A stretch of DNA of 39,865 bases from a virus, in IMG/VR virus record IMGVR_UViG_3300037247_000607, positions 1 through 39,865 of that record; one strand, 5' to 3'. The number at the start of each line of letters is the position of its first letter. Positions within the stretch are counted from its first letter, which is position 1. The position numbers and the translations under genes are program-made. Shown here piece by piece: positions 20,067 to 28,018 of the stretch. The notes under the pieces are model-generated. The model was not told the DNA's origin and searched no databases. It saw only the letters and a program-made list of their open reading frames with translations.

Positions 20067-20305
20067 CGTTCCCTCCATTTCCTGACGATGACGCCCCACA
20101 GTTTGTTCACCGGAGAGCGGTAGCCGGGTTGAGTGCGTTGGCGCGTGTGCTGCATCATGTCATCAAGCATCAAGTATCCTCCAATGGCGAACAGTACCCA
20201 CGCCCAAAACGGGTGGAAGAACACAACCAGGAAACCGACGCCATTTATGCCGAGCCCGATCCAGCCGTGGTGGAGGCCATACCATTTCAAGTGCGGGTCT
20301 TTCAT
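20063..20305 (-). CDS. Small two-pass membrane protein, first gene of the minus operon
   Basis: 80 residues from ATG 20305 with GGGAGAT upstream; an extension to 20365 has no binding site. MKDPHLKWYGLHHGWIG is followed by two hydrophobic stretches (INGVGFLVVFFHPFWAW and VLFAIGGYLML) and a polar, basic tail. I remember similar HLxWYGLHHGWxG membrane proteins from phages. Function unknown. Confidence 0.75.
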   Translation of the reverse strand: MKDPHLKWYGLHHGWIGLGINGVGFLVVFFHPFWAWVLFAIGGYLMLDDMMQHTRQRTQPGYRSPVNKLWGVIVRKWRER

Positions 20306-20441
20306 GTTATCTCCCGGGGGAAGAAAAACGGGCCGCCGCATGTGGCTTATCTTCACTGACACCAAAGGTAGTCAGGGGAGACACACAGCGACCCGCATAT
20401 AAGTTCGGATTGAGGATGCCAGCGAGATAAGCCATGACTGT

Positions 20442-20470
20442 AGCGTAGCAGAGGCGCTACGATCTGTCAA
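20442..20470 (-). promoter_or_regulatory. Promoter of the 19-gene minus-strand operon
   Basis: On the minus strand: TTGACA (20470-20465), 17-bp spacer ending CTCTGC, and TACGCT (20447-20442). Same -35 and -10 as the early promoter at 1536-1564. The leader to the first ATG (20305) is about 130 nt. Confidence 0.83.
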
Positions 20471-20510
20471 GTGGGGAATTGCGAGTTTGATGGGAAATTA
20501 TCCCGGGGCA

Positions 20511-20578
20511 CCCGGGTCGCTAGAGGTAGATAGACGTTCCAGCCAAAAGAGGTAAGCTTCTGGTAGGTGCGACCCGGG
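20511..20578. repeat. Long-arm inverted repeat in the divergent region
   Basis: CCCGGGTCGC (20511-20520) is the exact reverse complement of GCGACCCGGG (20569-20578), with 48 bases between. Each arm contains a CCCGGG palindrome and a further CCCGGGG lies at 20502-20508. GGGAAATTATCCC (20492-20504) adds a second small palindrome. It lies between the minus-operon promoter and the late genes. A replication origin, packaging-initiation or regulator site is possible. Confidence 0.6.
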
Positions 20579-20591
20579 GAACGCCCGGAAA

Positions 20592-20822
20592 CTAAGACGT
20601 GCCGGGGCCTATTGCTTGGCGCCTGCGTTCCATCTCTTCCATTTCGTCCATCGTGATCGGCGCGGGATATTCCTCGCGTGGGCCAACACCGGTAGTTACT
20701 TTCAGCATTGACTGTCCCGGACGGGTTTGCAAAACTCGCCAGAGGATGATAAAGGATAGAACGAAAATAAGAACGGTGAGCGCGGCACCTACAACAACGC
20801 CTGTGAGAAAAGTGAAATCCAT
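20592..20822 (-). CDS. Possible single-pass membrane protein
   Basis: 76 residues. FLTGVVVGAALTVLIFVLSF at residues 5-24, running on to about 31, is a strong transmembrane segment, followed by a polar tail with MDEMEEMERRRQA. No ribosome binding site is visible, and only a -35-like TTGACA without a good -10 lies upstream. The membrane helix favours a real gene, but an open + frame overlaps most of it. Confidence 0.45.
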   Translation of the reverse strand: MDFTFLTGVVVGAALTVLIFVLSFIILWRVLQTRPGQSMLKVTTGVGPREEYPAPITMDEMEEMERRRQAIGPGTS

Positions 20823-21123
20823 ATCAAAAAGGTCGCAGAAACCGAAACGGTTGTCAACTAAACTCTCGAACGCTGATCTTGAGAGCCTGACAGCATATCT
20901 TTTGGCCGACGATCGGTTTCTGAAGCGATTGGCGAGCTACCTCTTCGCTGAAACCGAACCGGAGGAGTCGATAATCAGTGGCAAAGAACAAAAACGAATC
21001 ACCGTCCATGATTCCCCTGATGGCCCCCGAGATGCAGGAGTTTCAGAGTTTATCGGGCAGCTTCGAGGAATGGCGAGCACGATCAAAAGAAGCGACCGCA
21101 AACGGGTACACCGACCTCGCTAA
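20803..21123 (+). CDS. Uncertain gene directly before the terminase; small-terminase position
   Basis: From GTG 20803 the frame reads a basic start, then a protein-like helical segment NADLESLTAYLLADDRFLKR and LASYLFAETEPEE, before running 146 bp into the terminase frame. Small terminase subunits usually sit here. Lack of a binding site, the long overlap and conflict with the minus-strand membrane ORF keep this low. A frame error near 20975 would change the picture. Confidence 0.28.
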   Translation: MRKVKSISKRSQKPKRLSTKLSNADLESLTAYLLADDRFLKRLASYLFAETEPEESIISGKEQKRITVHDSPDGPRDAGVSEFIGQLRGMASTIKRSDRKRVHRPR

Positions 21124-22753
21124 ATACTGTCTGCGCCGCGCCTACTTCGACTCCACGACCCCCGGTGACTCCCTCTTCGCCTACATGAAGGATGTTGTCA
21201 TGTCGAACGTCGGGGAGGCGCCCGACAAGATCGACCATTACGCACACAAGCTCATGTGCGAGTTCCTTGCCTGCCCCGGGCGACCCCCATCACTGAAAAC
21301 AGTCCAAAAGCGTGTCGACCTCGAATATATACACGGGTCCGACAGGTACAAGATGCTGCAGGCGTCCCGCTACAGCCTCAAGTCAACAATTGGGGCGCTG
21401 GGTTACGCATCGTGGCGTGTCGCACAGGAGTATGTTCGTACCGGTGTATCTTCTTTGACGATTCTGTTTGCCTCTGAGAATATGGAACTCGCAAAGAAGA
21501 ATGTAACGTCGGTCAAGAACCTCCACGAGTGGTCAAAGCCATTTATCGACCTTGCCGGCGACCATCGGGGGGCCGGGGCAGATAAGGTTCGATGGTCGGT
21601 CAACGGTATCACAAGCCAGTTTCGCGCCGACCCCACCGTTGCCGCGCCCACCTATGCACCGATTTCTGTTAAAGCACCACGAACGGGGTTCCATTTCGAC
21701 CTCTTAATACTCGACGACCTCCAGGCTGAATCAATGTCAACCTCTGCCGAGCAGATCGAGGTGTGTTTTCAGTTTTGGAAGCTCCTGAACTCCATCCAGA
21801 CGCCGGGAGACTTGGGGGAACAGATTATCCTCTGCACCCGCTGGCATAATACCGACGTGTATAAGCGCCTTGAGGATATGAACAGCAGGTTGCCGCCATC
21901 GAAGCGGCTGAAAATCCTCAAAATTCCGGCTCGTAACGAAAAAAACCAGTCCATCAACTTCCCGACCATCTATACCGAAGAGGGCTTGAAGGCGATTGAG
22001 ACGAAGCAGGATCGACGTATTTACGCAAATCAGTATATGCTCAAGGCGATAGCCGACAAGGACATCGAGCTCCACCACAAGCACGTTCAATACTGGACGC
22101 CTCAGATGCTCGAGGGGCGGAAGATGAACCGCTATATCACGGGTGATTTCGCGTGGACCGAGCGTTCGGACATCGGGTTCCGCGCCACCGCTGGCGGCCC
22201 CGATTTTACGGCGATTTTTGTGGTCGACGTGGATGAGGACTGGAACTACTACGTGATCGAGTCGTTTCGGGCGCGATGTACGATCACGACCTCAATCAAG
22301 GAACTCTATCGTCAGTACATGACGTTTCCGGGGGTAATCCGGGTGCTTCTCCAGAAATACGATCGCGCACACATTAAAGAGGGGATCGATCAGTACGGGC
22401 ACCTGATTGGCCGCGGCGGGCAGCGAATGATGCTGCCGGTCGAGTGGGTGAGCTATCCGGCGAAGGCGAGTAAGGTTGACCGGATCCGCGGCTCACTCGT
22501 TCCGCAGTTCCATAATATGAAAATTTGGCTTCGCCCCGATATGCAATGGCTGGTGAACGAAGAGATTTTGAACTTTCCGGCCGGTCGCAAGGACGGGCTG
22601 GATTCGCTCTGCAACGTGACGTACTACTCCAACCCGGCGATGAAATCCGAGAAGCGTATCCAACTCACCGAGGAACAGGAAACGGTGGCGATGCTCAAGG
22701 CTGGGATGGGGCACCCGCTCGATCGCGGCGACGATTCTTGGAAGTCGATCTAG
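20978..22753 (+). CDS. terL: Terminase large subunit
   Basis: 591 residues from GTG 20978 with GGAGGAG (20961-20967); ATG 21008 is an alternative. ATPase motor: a deviant Walker A ASRYSLKST (129-137), Walker B LLILDD (242-247) and the coupling motif CTRWH (286-290). Nuclease: RNase H-like start ITGDFAW with Asp390, then DFTAIFVVDVDEDWNYYVI, and a late LDSLCNVTYY. This packs DNA into the prohead through the portal and cuts it. First recognisable late gene; FmdB-like and portal genes follow, as usual for podoviruses. Confidence 0.93.
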   Translation: MAKNKNESPSMIPLMAPEMQEFQSLSGSFEEWRARSKEATANGYTDLAKYCLRRAYFDSTTPGDSLFAYMKDVVMSNVGEAPDKIDHYAHKLMCEFLACPGRPPSLKTVQKRVDLEYIHGSDRYKMLQASRYSLKSTIGALGYASWRVAQEYVRTGVSSLTILFASENMELAKKNVTSVKNLHEWSKPFIDLAGDHRGAGADKVRWSVNGITSQFRADPTVAAPTYAPISVKAPRTGFHFDLLILDDLQAESMSTSAEQIEVCFQFWKLLNSIQTPGDLGEQIILCTRWHNTDVYKRLEDMNSRLPPSKRLKILKIPARNEKNQSINFPTIYTEEGLKAIETKQDRRIYANQYMLKAIADKDIELHHKHVQYWTPQMLEGRKMNRYITGDFAWTERSDIGFRATAGGPDFTAIFVVDVDEDWNYYVIESFRARCTITTSIKELYRQYMTFPGVIRVLLQKYDRAHIKEGIDQYGHLIGRGGQRMMLPVEWVSYPAKASKVDRIRGSLVPQFHNMKIWLRPDMQWLVNEEILNFPAGRKDGLDSLCNVTYYSNPAMKSEKRIQLTEEQETVAMLKAGMGHPLDRGDDSWKSI

Positions 22754-22849
22754 TAATTTTTGCGGAAAACAAGAAACACCTTGACCAACATTGTGGGTTA
22801 TCTTCTATGGTGTCTGTGAAACCAACTTACCAAAAATATTGAGGTATAT

Positions 22850-23251
22850 ATGCCTTGGTACGATTACGAGTGTCCGACTTGCGGGTTTGAGTTTGAGGAA
22901 CAACGGGCGGTTGCCGATTGCCACGGGGCGCGATGTACCGCTTGTGGTTGTGTGGTGAACATTATCATCGGACTCCCGAACGTAATTGTCTACGGGACAT
23001 ACTATGACGTTGGGCTTGACCGAGAAATCACGGGGCCGCGACATCGCCAGGCGCTTATGAAGGCTGCCGGTGTTGAGGAACGTGGCAACATGACCTTGAA
23101 AGAGTGCCAGAGTGAGCAGAAGCGGGTCGAAAACCGCAACATGCCAAAATGCCTACCCGAAGGATTCCTCAAAGTCTACGACCGCGTGACAACACAGAGC
23201 GAGGGTGGCACACTCCCCCCGGGAGGATTTGAAGGTGCCCACGAAGGCTGA
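22850..23251 (+). CDS. FmdB-like zinc-ribbon protein
   Basis: 133 residues. MPWYDYECPTCGFEFEEQRA followed by HGARCTACG is the FmdB/PF09723-type zinc ribbon (YxYxCxxCxxxFE...CPxC). Small FmdB-like ribbons occur in many phage structural regions between terminase and portal, with unknown role. The C-terminal half is unique. Overlaps the portal start by 17 bp. Confidence 0.82.
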   Translation: MPWYDYECPTCGFEFEEQRAVADCHGARCTACGCVVNIIIGLPNVIVYGTYYDVGLDREITGPRHRQALMKAAGVEERGNMTLKECQSEQKRVENRNMPKCLPEGFLKVYDRVTTQSEGGTLPPGGFEGAHEG

Positions 23252-25046
23252 GAAGAAGGAAAAGGAAGTAGAGCTTCGCGCCACGATCCGCGCCGCCGAC
23301 CAGGGTTTGAAAGAGGCCCGGCACGAGCGCGGCAAGGTCGACAAGGATTGGGATAAGTACCTCGACTGGCTTCGCGGCGAACAGAAGCAAAAAAACCGCT
23401 CCGGCAAACAGGCCAACACCGTTACCAACTTCCTCTTCTCGGAACTCGAAACCATTATTCCCAACCTTACGGGTTCCTGCCCGTTTGCAGTTTTGCGTCC
23501 CGAGATCGACTTCGGGCGCCACGCCGAACGCTGGATAGAGATTTCAAAAGAACTCTCGCGCCTCATTAACCGCACACTTGTCCGAAACGACATCTGCGAA
23601 CATCTCGTCGGGGTCACGTTCGACGGCTACTACGCCGGCAAGGGATGGCTCAAGTGCGTGTGGGACGACGAGGCATATGGCGGATACGGGGACGTTAAGA
23701 TCATTAACCCGGACGTTCGCAATATGTTTCAGGAGGCCGGGAAGTCAAACGTAAGAGATATGAATCTCATCTACGAGGTGACAGCCGTCGACCGACTCTC
23801 GCTTGCACGCGAGCACCCCGAACTCTTTGACAGAATCATGGATATGTTCACCACGACTGGTGGCCCCGAACAAAAAGCAAAATCAGAGCGGCTACAGCAG
23901 GAACTTATGGCGATCGTGCCGACGGCGGCGGGCGAGAGTGCGTCAACGAACACGGTGCGGTTCTTCGAGGTCATGCAGCAACAAGAGGTGGGAGAGCGCA
24001 AAACCATCCCGCTCGTCGAAGCTTGGTTCTATGACGATGCACTTATGGAAACACAGGTGGAAATTATCGACGCGGACAGCGGTAGCCCGATACTCGACCG
24101 GCGCACCCAAAAGCCCAAGACTGAGGCGGCGTTCAAGAAACGCTACCCCGACGGGCGGCTTCTGCAGTACATCGAGGGCACGAATCTCGTCTTTCGTGAC
24201 GACAAAAATCATTTCCCGGGCCTGCCATATTTCGAATTTTGCAACTATTACTTTGCGGGCCTCCCCTACGGAATGGGCGACTTGCAGCAGGCAACCCCCG
24301 CACAAGAACAGTACAATATCCGAAAGAATCAGATTTACGACTGGATGAATCGCCACATGCACCCGCAGAAACTCTACGACCATCGTGCGAACATCGTTCG
24401 TAGCCGCATGACGAACGAGGTCGGGGCGTGGATTCTGGTCGGGGACGTACAGGCGGTGCGTGAATTGGTGCCGCACCCGCCGCCCGCAGCAGCGTTCGAG
24501 TCGCTTCAAATCGAGAAGGAAAACCTCGAAACACTGGTCGGAGTCCACGAAGTCACTCGTGGCCTCGCGCCCGGGCAGATTGAAAGCGCCGCGGGGGTTG
24601 AGCTCCTGCAGGAAGCCGGGGATACGCGGATGAAGCGCAAAAGCCAGTCGCTCGAGGCGATGACAAAAAATCTCTCGCGGTTTCTGATAAATATGTACGC
24701 TCGCTTCTATAAACCCGGGATTCATTACGACGAGAAGTTTGCGAGCAAGAAGGGGAGCGATGTGCCGGGTATCAACAACGTCGGCGCGCACGAGTTTGAA
24801 ATCGAAATCTCGGCCGGGGTGAACCGACCCCGGAGCCGTGTGGCGTTACAGCAGGAACGCCAATGGGCCGTCGGGCAAAAAGTGATCGATCAGTTGGCCT
24901 ATCTTGAGAATATGGATATCCAGAACAAGGAACAGATTATAGCCCGCATGAAGCCGTTTTGGGATGCGGAACGAGAGCTTACATTAAGCTCCCTTGAAGG
25001 GCCTCCGGGCGGCAGCGACGTACTTACATTGGGAGGTGGCCGCTAA
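23235..25046 (+). CDS. Portal protein, P22-like
   Basis: 603 residues from GTG 23235, preferred over GTG 23205 because GGGAGGA (23221-23227) is 7 nt upstream. Length, position after terminase, and a helix-rich body fit the P22-like portal family: YLDWLRGEQK at the start, FEFCNYYFAGLPYGMGDLQQ in the middle, then QEQYNIRKNQIYDWMN and RSQSLEAMT-type wing helices. Twelve copies would form the ring at the capsid vertex through which DNA enters. No clip-domain fusion seen; ends before a short Gly-rich tail. Confidence 0.85.
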   Translation: MPTKAEKKEKEVELRATIRAADQGLKEARHERGKVDKDWDKYLDWLRGEQKQKNRSGKQANTVTNFLFSELETIIPNLTGSCPFAVLRPEIDFGRHAERWIEISKELSRLINRTLVRNDICEHLVGVTFDGYYAGKGWLKCVWDDEAYGGYGDVKIINPDVRNMFQEAGKSNVRDMNLIYEVTAVDRLSLAREHPELFDRIMDMFTTTGGPEQKAKSERLQQELMAIVPTAAGESASTNTVRFFEVMQQQEVGERKTIPLVEAWFYDDALMETQVEIIDADSGSPILDRRTQKPKTEAAFKKRYPDGRLLQYIEGTNLVFRDDKNHFPGLPYFEFCNYYFAGLPYGMGDLQQATPAQEQYNIRKNQIYDWMNRHMHPQKLYDHRANIVRSRMTNEVGAWILVGDVQAVRELVPHPPPAAAFESLQIEKENLETLVGVHEVTRGLAPGQIESAAGVELLQEAGDTRMKRKSQSLEAMTKNLSRFLINMYARFYKPGIHYDEKFASKKGSDVPGINNVGAHEFEIEISAGVNRPRSRVALQQERQWAVGQKVIDQLAYLENMDIQNKEQIIARMKPFWDAERELTLSSLEGPPGGSDVLTLGGGR

Positions 25047-25047
25047 T

Positions 25048-25530
25048 ATGGCGACACCATTTACACGAGAAAACCGAGGAGCGCCCTTTAAGCCCTCATC
25101 GCCTTCGGGCGGTGGATCGGAACCGGCGCGTGCAGCGGCACAGGCGGGACTTGATATTCGTCAAGCACCACCGCCCCCGCAGGGGGGAGTACCCCCTCCG
25201 TTGGCTGCCGCACCCCCTCCGGGGATAGCGCCCCCACAGGGAATAGCGCCCGTACCGACAGGTGGGGGCGTCGATCAGGCCGCACAGACGTTTATGGCAG
25301 CGATTGTTGAAGCTGGACCCACGCCGGAAACCCGCGAAGTGGTAACGCAATTCCTGTTGTTCCTGAAAAGTTTTCTGGAACAGGTCACAGGAACCGCACC
25401 CGGAGCGGCCCCGGCACCAGAAGGGGCGCCATTTCCCCCGGCGCCCGGACAGGGACCAGCATTTCCGCCTCCGGGTGGTGGCATAGTGCCGTCGCCGGGC
25501 GGGGCACCGCCTCCGGGTGGTGCGTTCTAG
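25048..25530 (+). CDS. Pro/Gly/Ala-rich low-complexity protein between portal and scaffold
   Basis: 160 residues from ATG 25048, with GGGAGGTGG upstream. Two long proline-glycine tracts (APPPPQGGVPPPLAAAPPPG-like, and APAPEGAPFPPAPGQGPAFP) flank a folded-looking helical core, FMAAIVEAGPTPETREVVTQ, then FLLFLKSFLEQV. Disordered arms around a helix suggest a flexible linker or assembly factor. Its place between portal and scaffold hints at prohead assembly. No family recognised. Confidence 0.7.
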   Translation: MATPFTRENRGAPFKPSSPSGGGSEPARAAAQAGLDIRQAPPPPQGGVPPPLAAAPPPGIAPPQGIAPVPTGGGVDQAAQTFMAAIVEAGPTPETREVVTQFLLFLKSFLEQVTGTAPGAAPAPEGAPFPPAPGQGPAFPPPGGGIVPSPGGAPPPGGAF

Positions 25531-25550
25531 GGGGATAGAGAGAGAAGGTT

Positions 25551-26273
25551 ATGGCTAACGACACAGTAGACGGAACACCCCAGGGTGAGTCCTCCGAAAC
25601 GCCGGAAACGGTCCCGGAACACGCTCAAGAACCCGCATGGGCTTCTGAAGAAGTGGATGTACCGGGCCTTAACCGGCGGATGAAACTTGGCGATGTGGTC
25701 AAGATGGCCCACGAGTCGCATCGAACCGCAACCGAGAGCAAGCGCGAAGCCTTTGAAGCAAATCAGGCGAGGGTGCAACTCGAGGAATCATATCGACCGT
25801 TTTCCGAACGCTATCACGGCGACCAGCAGTTCCGTTCTCTCGTTGACGAGGGATATAACGCTGGTCAGTACGGAGCACAGCCGCAGGCTGCGATTCCCGC
25901 GATAGACAATCGGCAAACGAACGAGATTGTGGCGCGGCTGGATGCGGCGGACGATCAGCGCGATTTTGACCGGATTCGAAAGGAGTTTCCGCTTTCAGAC
26001 GACATGGAGTTGTCGGTACTGGAAGAGAAGAATCGAACGGGTGAGTCGGTAGAATCGGTGTATTGGCGGATGTTCGGAAGTCAGCTTGTCGCGGATGCAA
26101 AGAAAACGACCCGCGCCGAGACGGCGGACGACATGACCAAGAACCGAGACATCTACTCGGCACCCACGAAATCTTCGACCCAGCGACCGGCAGCGCCCGA
26201 TGTCTCAAAAATGTCGGAGGACGAGCACCGCGAGGGCGGTTTGAAGAGACTCAGGGGTATGGGTTTCGTTTAG
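25551..26273 (+). CDS. Scaffolding protein candidate
   Basis: 240 residues directly upstream of the capsid gene. Acidic, disordered N-terminus (GESSETPETVPEHAQEP), a helical middle with charged repeats (HESHRTATESKREAFEANQA), and a short basic C-terminus (REGGLKRLRGMGFV). Podovirus scaffolding proteins have this acidic, helical make-up and bind the capsid protein through a basic C-terminal hook. Assigned by position and composition. Confidence 0.65.
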   Translation: MANDTVDGTPQGESSETPETVPEHAQEPAWASEEVDVPGLNRRMKLGDVVKMAHESHRTATESKREAFEANQARVQLEESYRPFSERYHGDQQFRSLVDEGYNAGQYGAQPQAAIPAIDNRQTNEIVARLDAADDQRDFDRIRKEFPLSDDMELSVLEEKNRTGESVESVYWRMFGSQLVADAKKTTRAETADDMTKNRDIYSAPTKSSTQRPAAPDVSKMSEDEHREGGLKRLRGMGFV

Positions 26274-26347
26274 CGCACCCGCACGCGCCCTTCCTCCGCG
26301 ATAAAATAGACAATCAACACGACCTCTAAATCGTGGGAGGGACGGGT

Positions 26348-27340
26348 ATGGCTGGACCGAATACCAATTTCGACGAGATGTCGGCCATGATCCATGACTG
26401 GTTTGAGCCGAAGCATCGGGAAATCGTGTTCAACGAGCATCCGATACTTACGGACTTTCACAAGCAGGGATCAAAGCCACGCGGCGGAAACCGCGTCTCG
26501 CAGACACTCACCTATCAATTCACCAAAGACGGCTTCTACACCGACTACGAGCCTGGCAACACGGCGAACGAGGACAAGTTCACCCGTGCCCGGAGCGAGT
26601 GGAAGTTGGCACGGCAGCACTTCACCATTTCGGTGCCCGAACTCATGCGAGCGAGTGGCCCCGAAGAGGTGTTCGACATCCTCGAAAACGGAACCACGGC
26701 CGCCCGACGGGCGATCATGGATTCGGTTGCCGAGGCGATGCTGTTCTACGACAACACCGCAAGCCCGGTTGCGTGGGGCGACTCGGACGAAGCAGTTCAC
26801 AGTATCTCGCGCCTGTTGGGGGACAACACGTACCCGGTAGCGAGTGATACCGTTCTTGAGATTCCGAAGCTGGGCACGTACTGGCGCGGGAATATTGTGG
26901 ATGCTGGCGGGGACGCGCTTGCGGCTGCGGACATCAACAAGCTCTGGTACAAGTGTGTGGATGGCAACTTCCATCTGAACAAGTGGTTGTTCCACAACGA
27001 CCAGGGCGAGAAGGTCGATAACTTGACGGACACGAAGGAACGCTACATTTCGAGTCAGCCGACGCAGATGGCGAAGGATCAATTCGTTATCGTCGGGTTC
27101 CTGAAGGGACAGCCGGTGTTTGTGGATCGCCACATGCCGACCGGCTCGGCGGCGCTCGCGCAGGTCATTGGGCTGCGTAGCGAGGACTTTGACCTGGTTT
27201 CGCACAAGGACCGAAACTTCCGGTTCGAGGGCTTCAAGGAGCCGCACGATCAGGACGTTCGGGTAGGATGGTTCTTCTGGATGGGTGCCCTTATGGTGCG
27301 TGACCCGCGCCGGAGTGGCCTCATCAAGAACTTCATCTAA
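26348..27340 (+). CDS. Major capsid protein
   Basis: 330 residues from ATG 26348 with GGGAGGGA (26335-26342). Position after scaffold, length and motif flow (TLTYQFTKDGFYTDYEPGNT early, NKLWYKCVDGNFHLNKWLFH in the middle, RVGWFFWMGALMVRDPRRSG at the end) fit a podovirus-type HK97-fold capsid subunit. It is followed by a terminator-like hairpin, a common way to make capsid mRNA more abundant than that of downstream genes. Confidence 0.8.
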   Translation: MAGPNTNFDEMSAMIHDWFEPKHREIVFNEHPILTDFHKQGSKPRGGNRVSQTLTYQFTKDGFYTDYEPGNTANEDKFTRARSEWKLARQHFTISVPELMRASGPEEVFDILENGTTAARRAIMDSVAEAMLFYDNTASPVAWGDSDEAVHSISRLLGDNTYPVASDTVLEIPKLGTYWRGNIVDAGGDALAAADINKLWYKCVDGNFHLNKWLFHNDQGEKVDNLTDTKERYISSQPTQMAKDQFVIVGFLKGQPVFVDRHMPTGSAALAQVIGLRSEDFDLVSHKDRNFRFEGFKEPHDQDVRVGWFFWMGALMVRDPRRSGLIKNFI

Positions 27341-27357
27341 GAAGGCGGGTAAATGGT

Positions 27358-27383
27358 CCGAGGGGCGCCCTCGTGCCCCTCGG
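27358..27383 (+). terminator. Hairpin after the capsid gene, possible attenuator
   Basis: CCGAGGGGC (27358-27366) is exactly complementary to GCCCCTCGG (27375-27383) around an eight-base loop, followed by CTCTGTTT. The T tract is weak, so it probably terminates only partly or protects the capsid mRNA 3' end. Confidence 0.65.
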
Positions 27384-27408
27384 CTCTGTTTAACATGGAG
27401 GAAAAAAA

Positions 27409-27888
27409 ATGCAGACAGTTTCAAAACGTCAGTTGACAACCGCGTTCACAACCGAAGCGGACATGCAGCCCGGCAACGTCATTTATGACGAGCGGGGAAG
27501 CAAGTACGCCAAGTGCAAGGCCGCAGCGGCGATTGCAGTCAACGAGACGTGCATGATAGACACGACCGACGCGGTACTCACTCGTGGGTACTACGTCCCA
27601 ACGGTCATCAGGTCGGCGATCATTGCTGACACCCCGAGGGTTATTGGCTTCAACAACACGGGATCCGCGATCACGTCGGGCGACTACTTTTGGGCAAAGA
27701 GTGGCCCGGTTGTAGACGCCCTTGCGGGTGACGTTGCCGCCGTTGTGACCGGAAGCCCGGCTTATTGCTCTGGGACGGACGGGGAGACGGACGACCTCGT
27801 TACGGGTGCCCTCTCGGTGCTCGGGACGTATCTGACCGACGCAGCGGCCACGACCGGAACGACGTGTCAAATCCTGACGCGCCTCTAG
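27409..27888 (+). CDS. Decoration-like protein, tandem paralogue A
   Basis: 159 residues, ATG 27409 behind GGAGG. First of three tandem relatives sharing EAD..PGNVIYDE, SKYAKCKAAAAIA, a GDYFWAK segment and an end rich in small residues. Directly behind the capsid gene, beta-rich and Ala/Gly/Thr-rich, it fits a capsid decoration or spike protein, similar in feel to trimeric head-stabilising proteins. Inference from position and composition. Confidence 0.68.
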   Translation: MQTVSKRQLTTAFTTEADMQPGNVIYDERGSKYAKCKAAAAIAVNETCMIDTTDAVLTRGYYVPTVIRSAIIADTPRVIGFNNTGSAITSGDYFWAKSGPVVDALAGDVAAVVTGSPAYCSGTDGETDDLVTGALSVLGTYLTDAAATTGTTCQILTRL

Positions 27889-27907
27889 GGGCGTCGAGCG
27901 AGTAGCT

Positions 27908-27990
27908 GCGCGGGGTCGGCCGTGTCTGGTGGCAATATGCACGGGGCGACGTGGGAGGAGCCAGAAGCAGGATCAAGGCTGGCCCCGCGC
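27908..27990 (+). ncRNA. Candidate structured RNA element between paralogues A and B
   Basis: GCGCGGGGTCGGCC (27908-27921) pairs with GGCTGGCCCCGCGC (27977-27990) along 14 positions with two G-T pairs. A nested TCTGG/CCAGA stem (27925-27929 with 27961-27965) encloses GCAATATGC. No T tract follows, so it is not a terminator. It may set the stability or translation of the decoration mRNAs. Confidence 0.45.
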
Positions 27991-28018
27991 GGGACATTAG
28001 AGCGAAAAAGGAGGTGTG

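Noticed and set aside
22754-22849. Promoter between terminase and FmdB-like genes (TTGACC near 22780)
   Set aside because: No acceptable -10 at 16-18 bp; operon continuity is the simpler reading.
26471-27439. Minus-strand frame of 322 codons opposite the capsid gene
   Set aside because: Antisense to the capsid gene with its good start site and coding flow.
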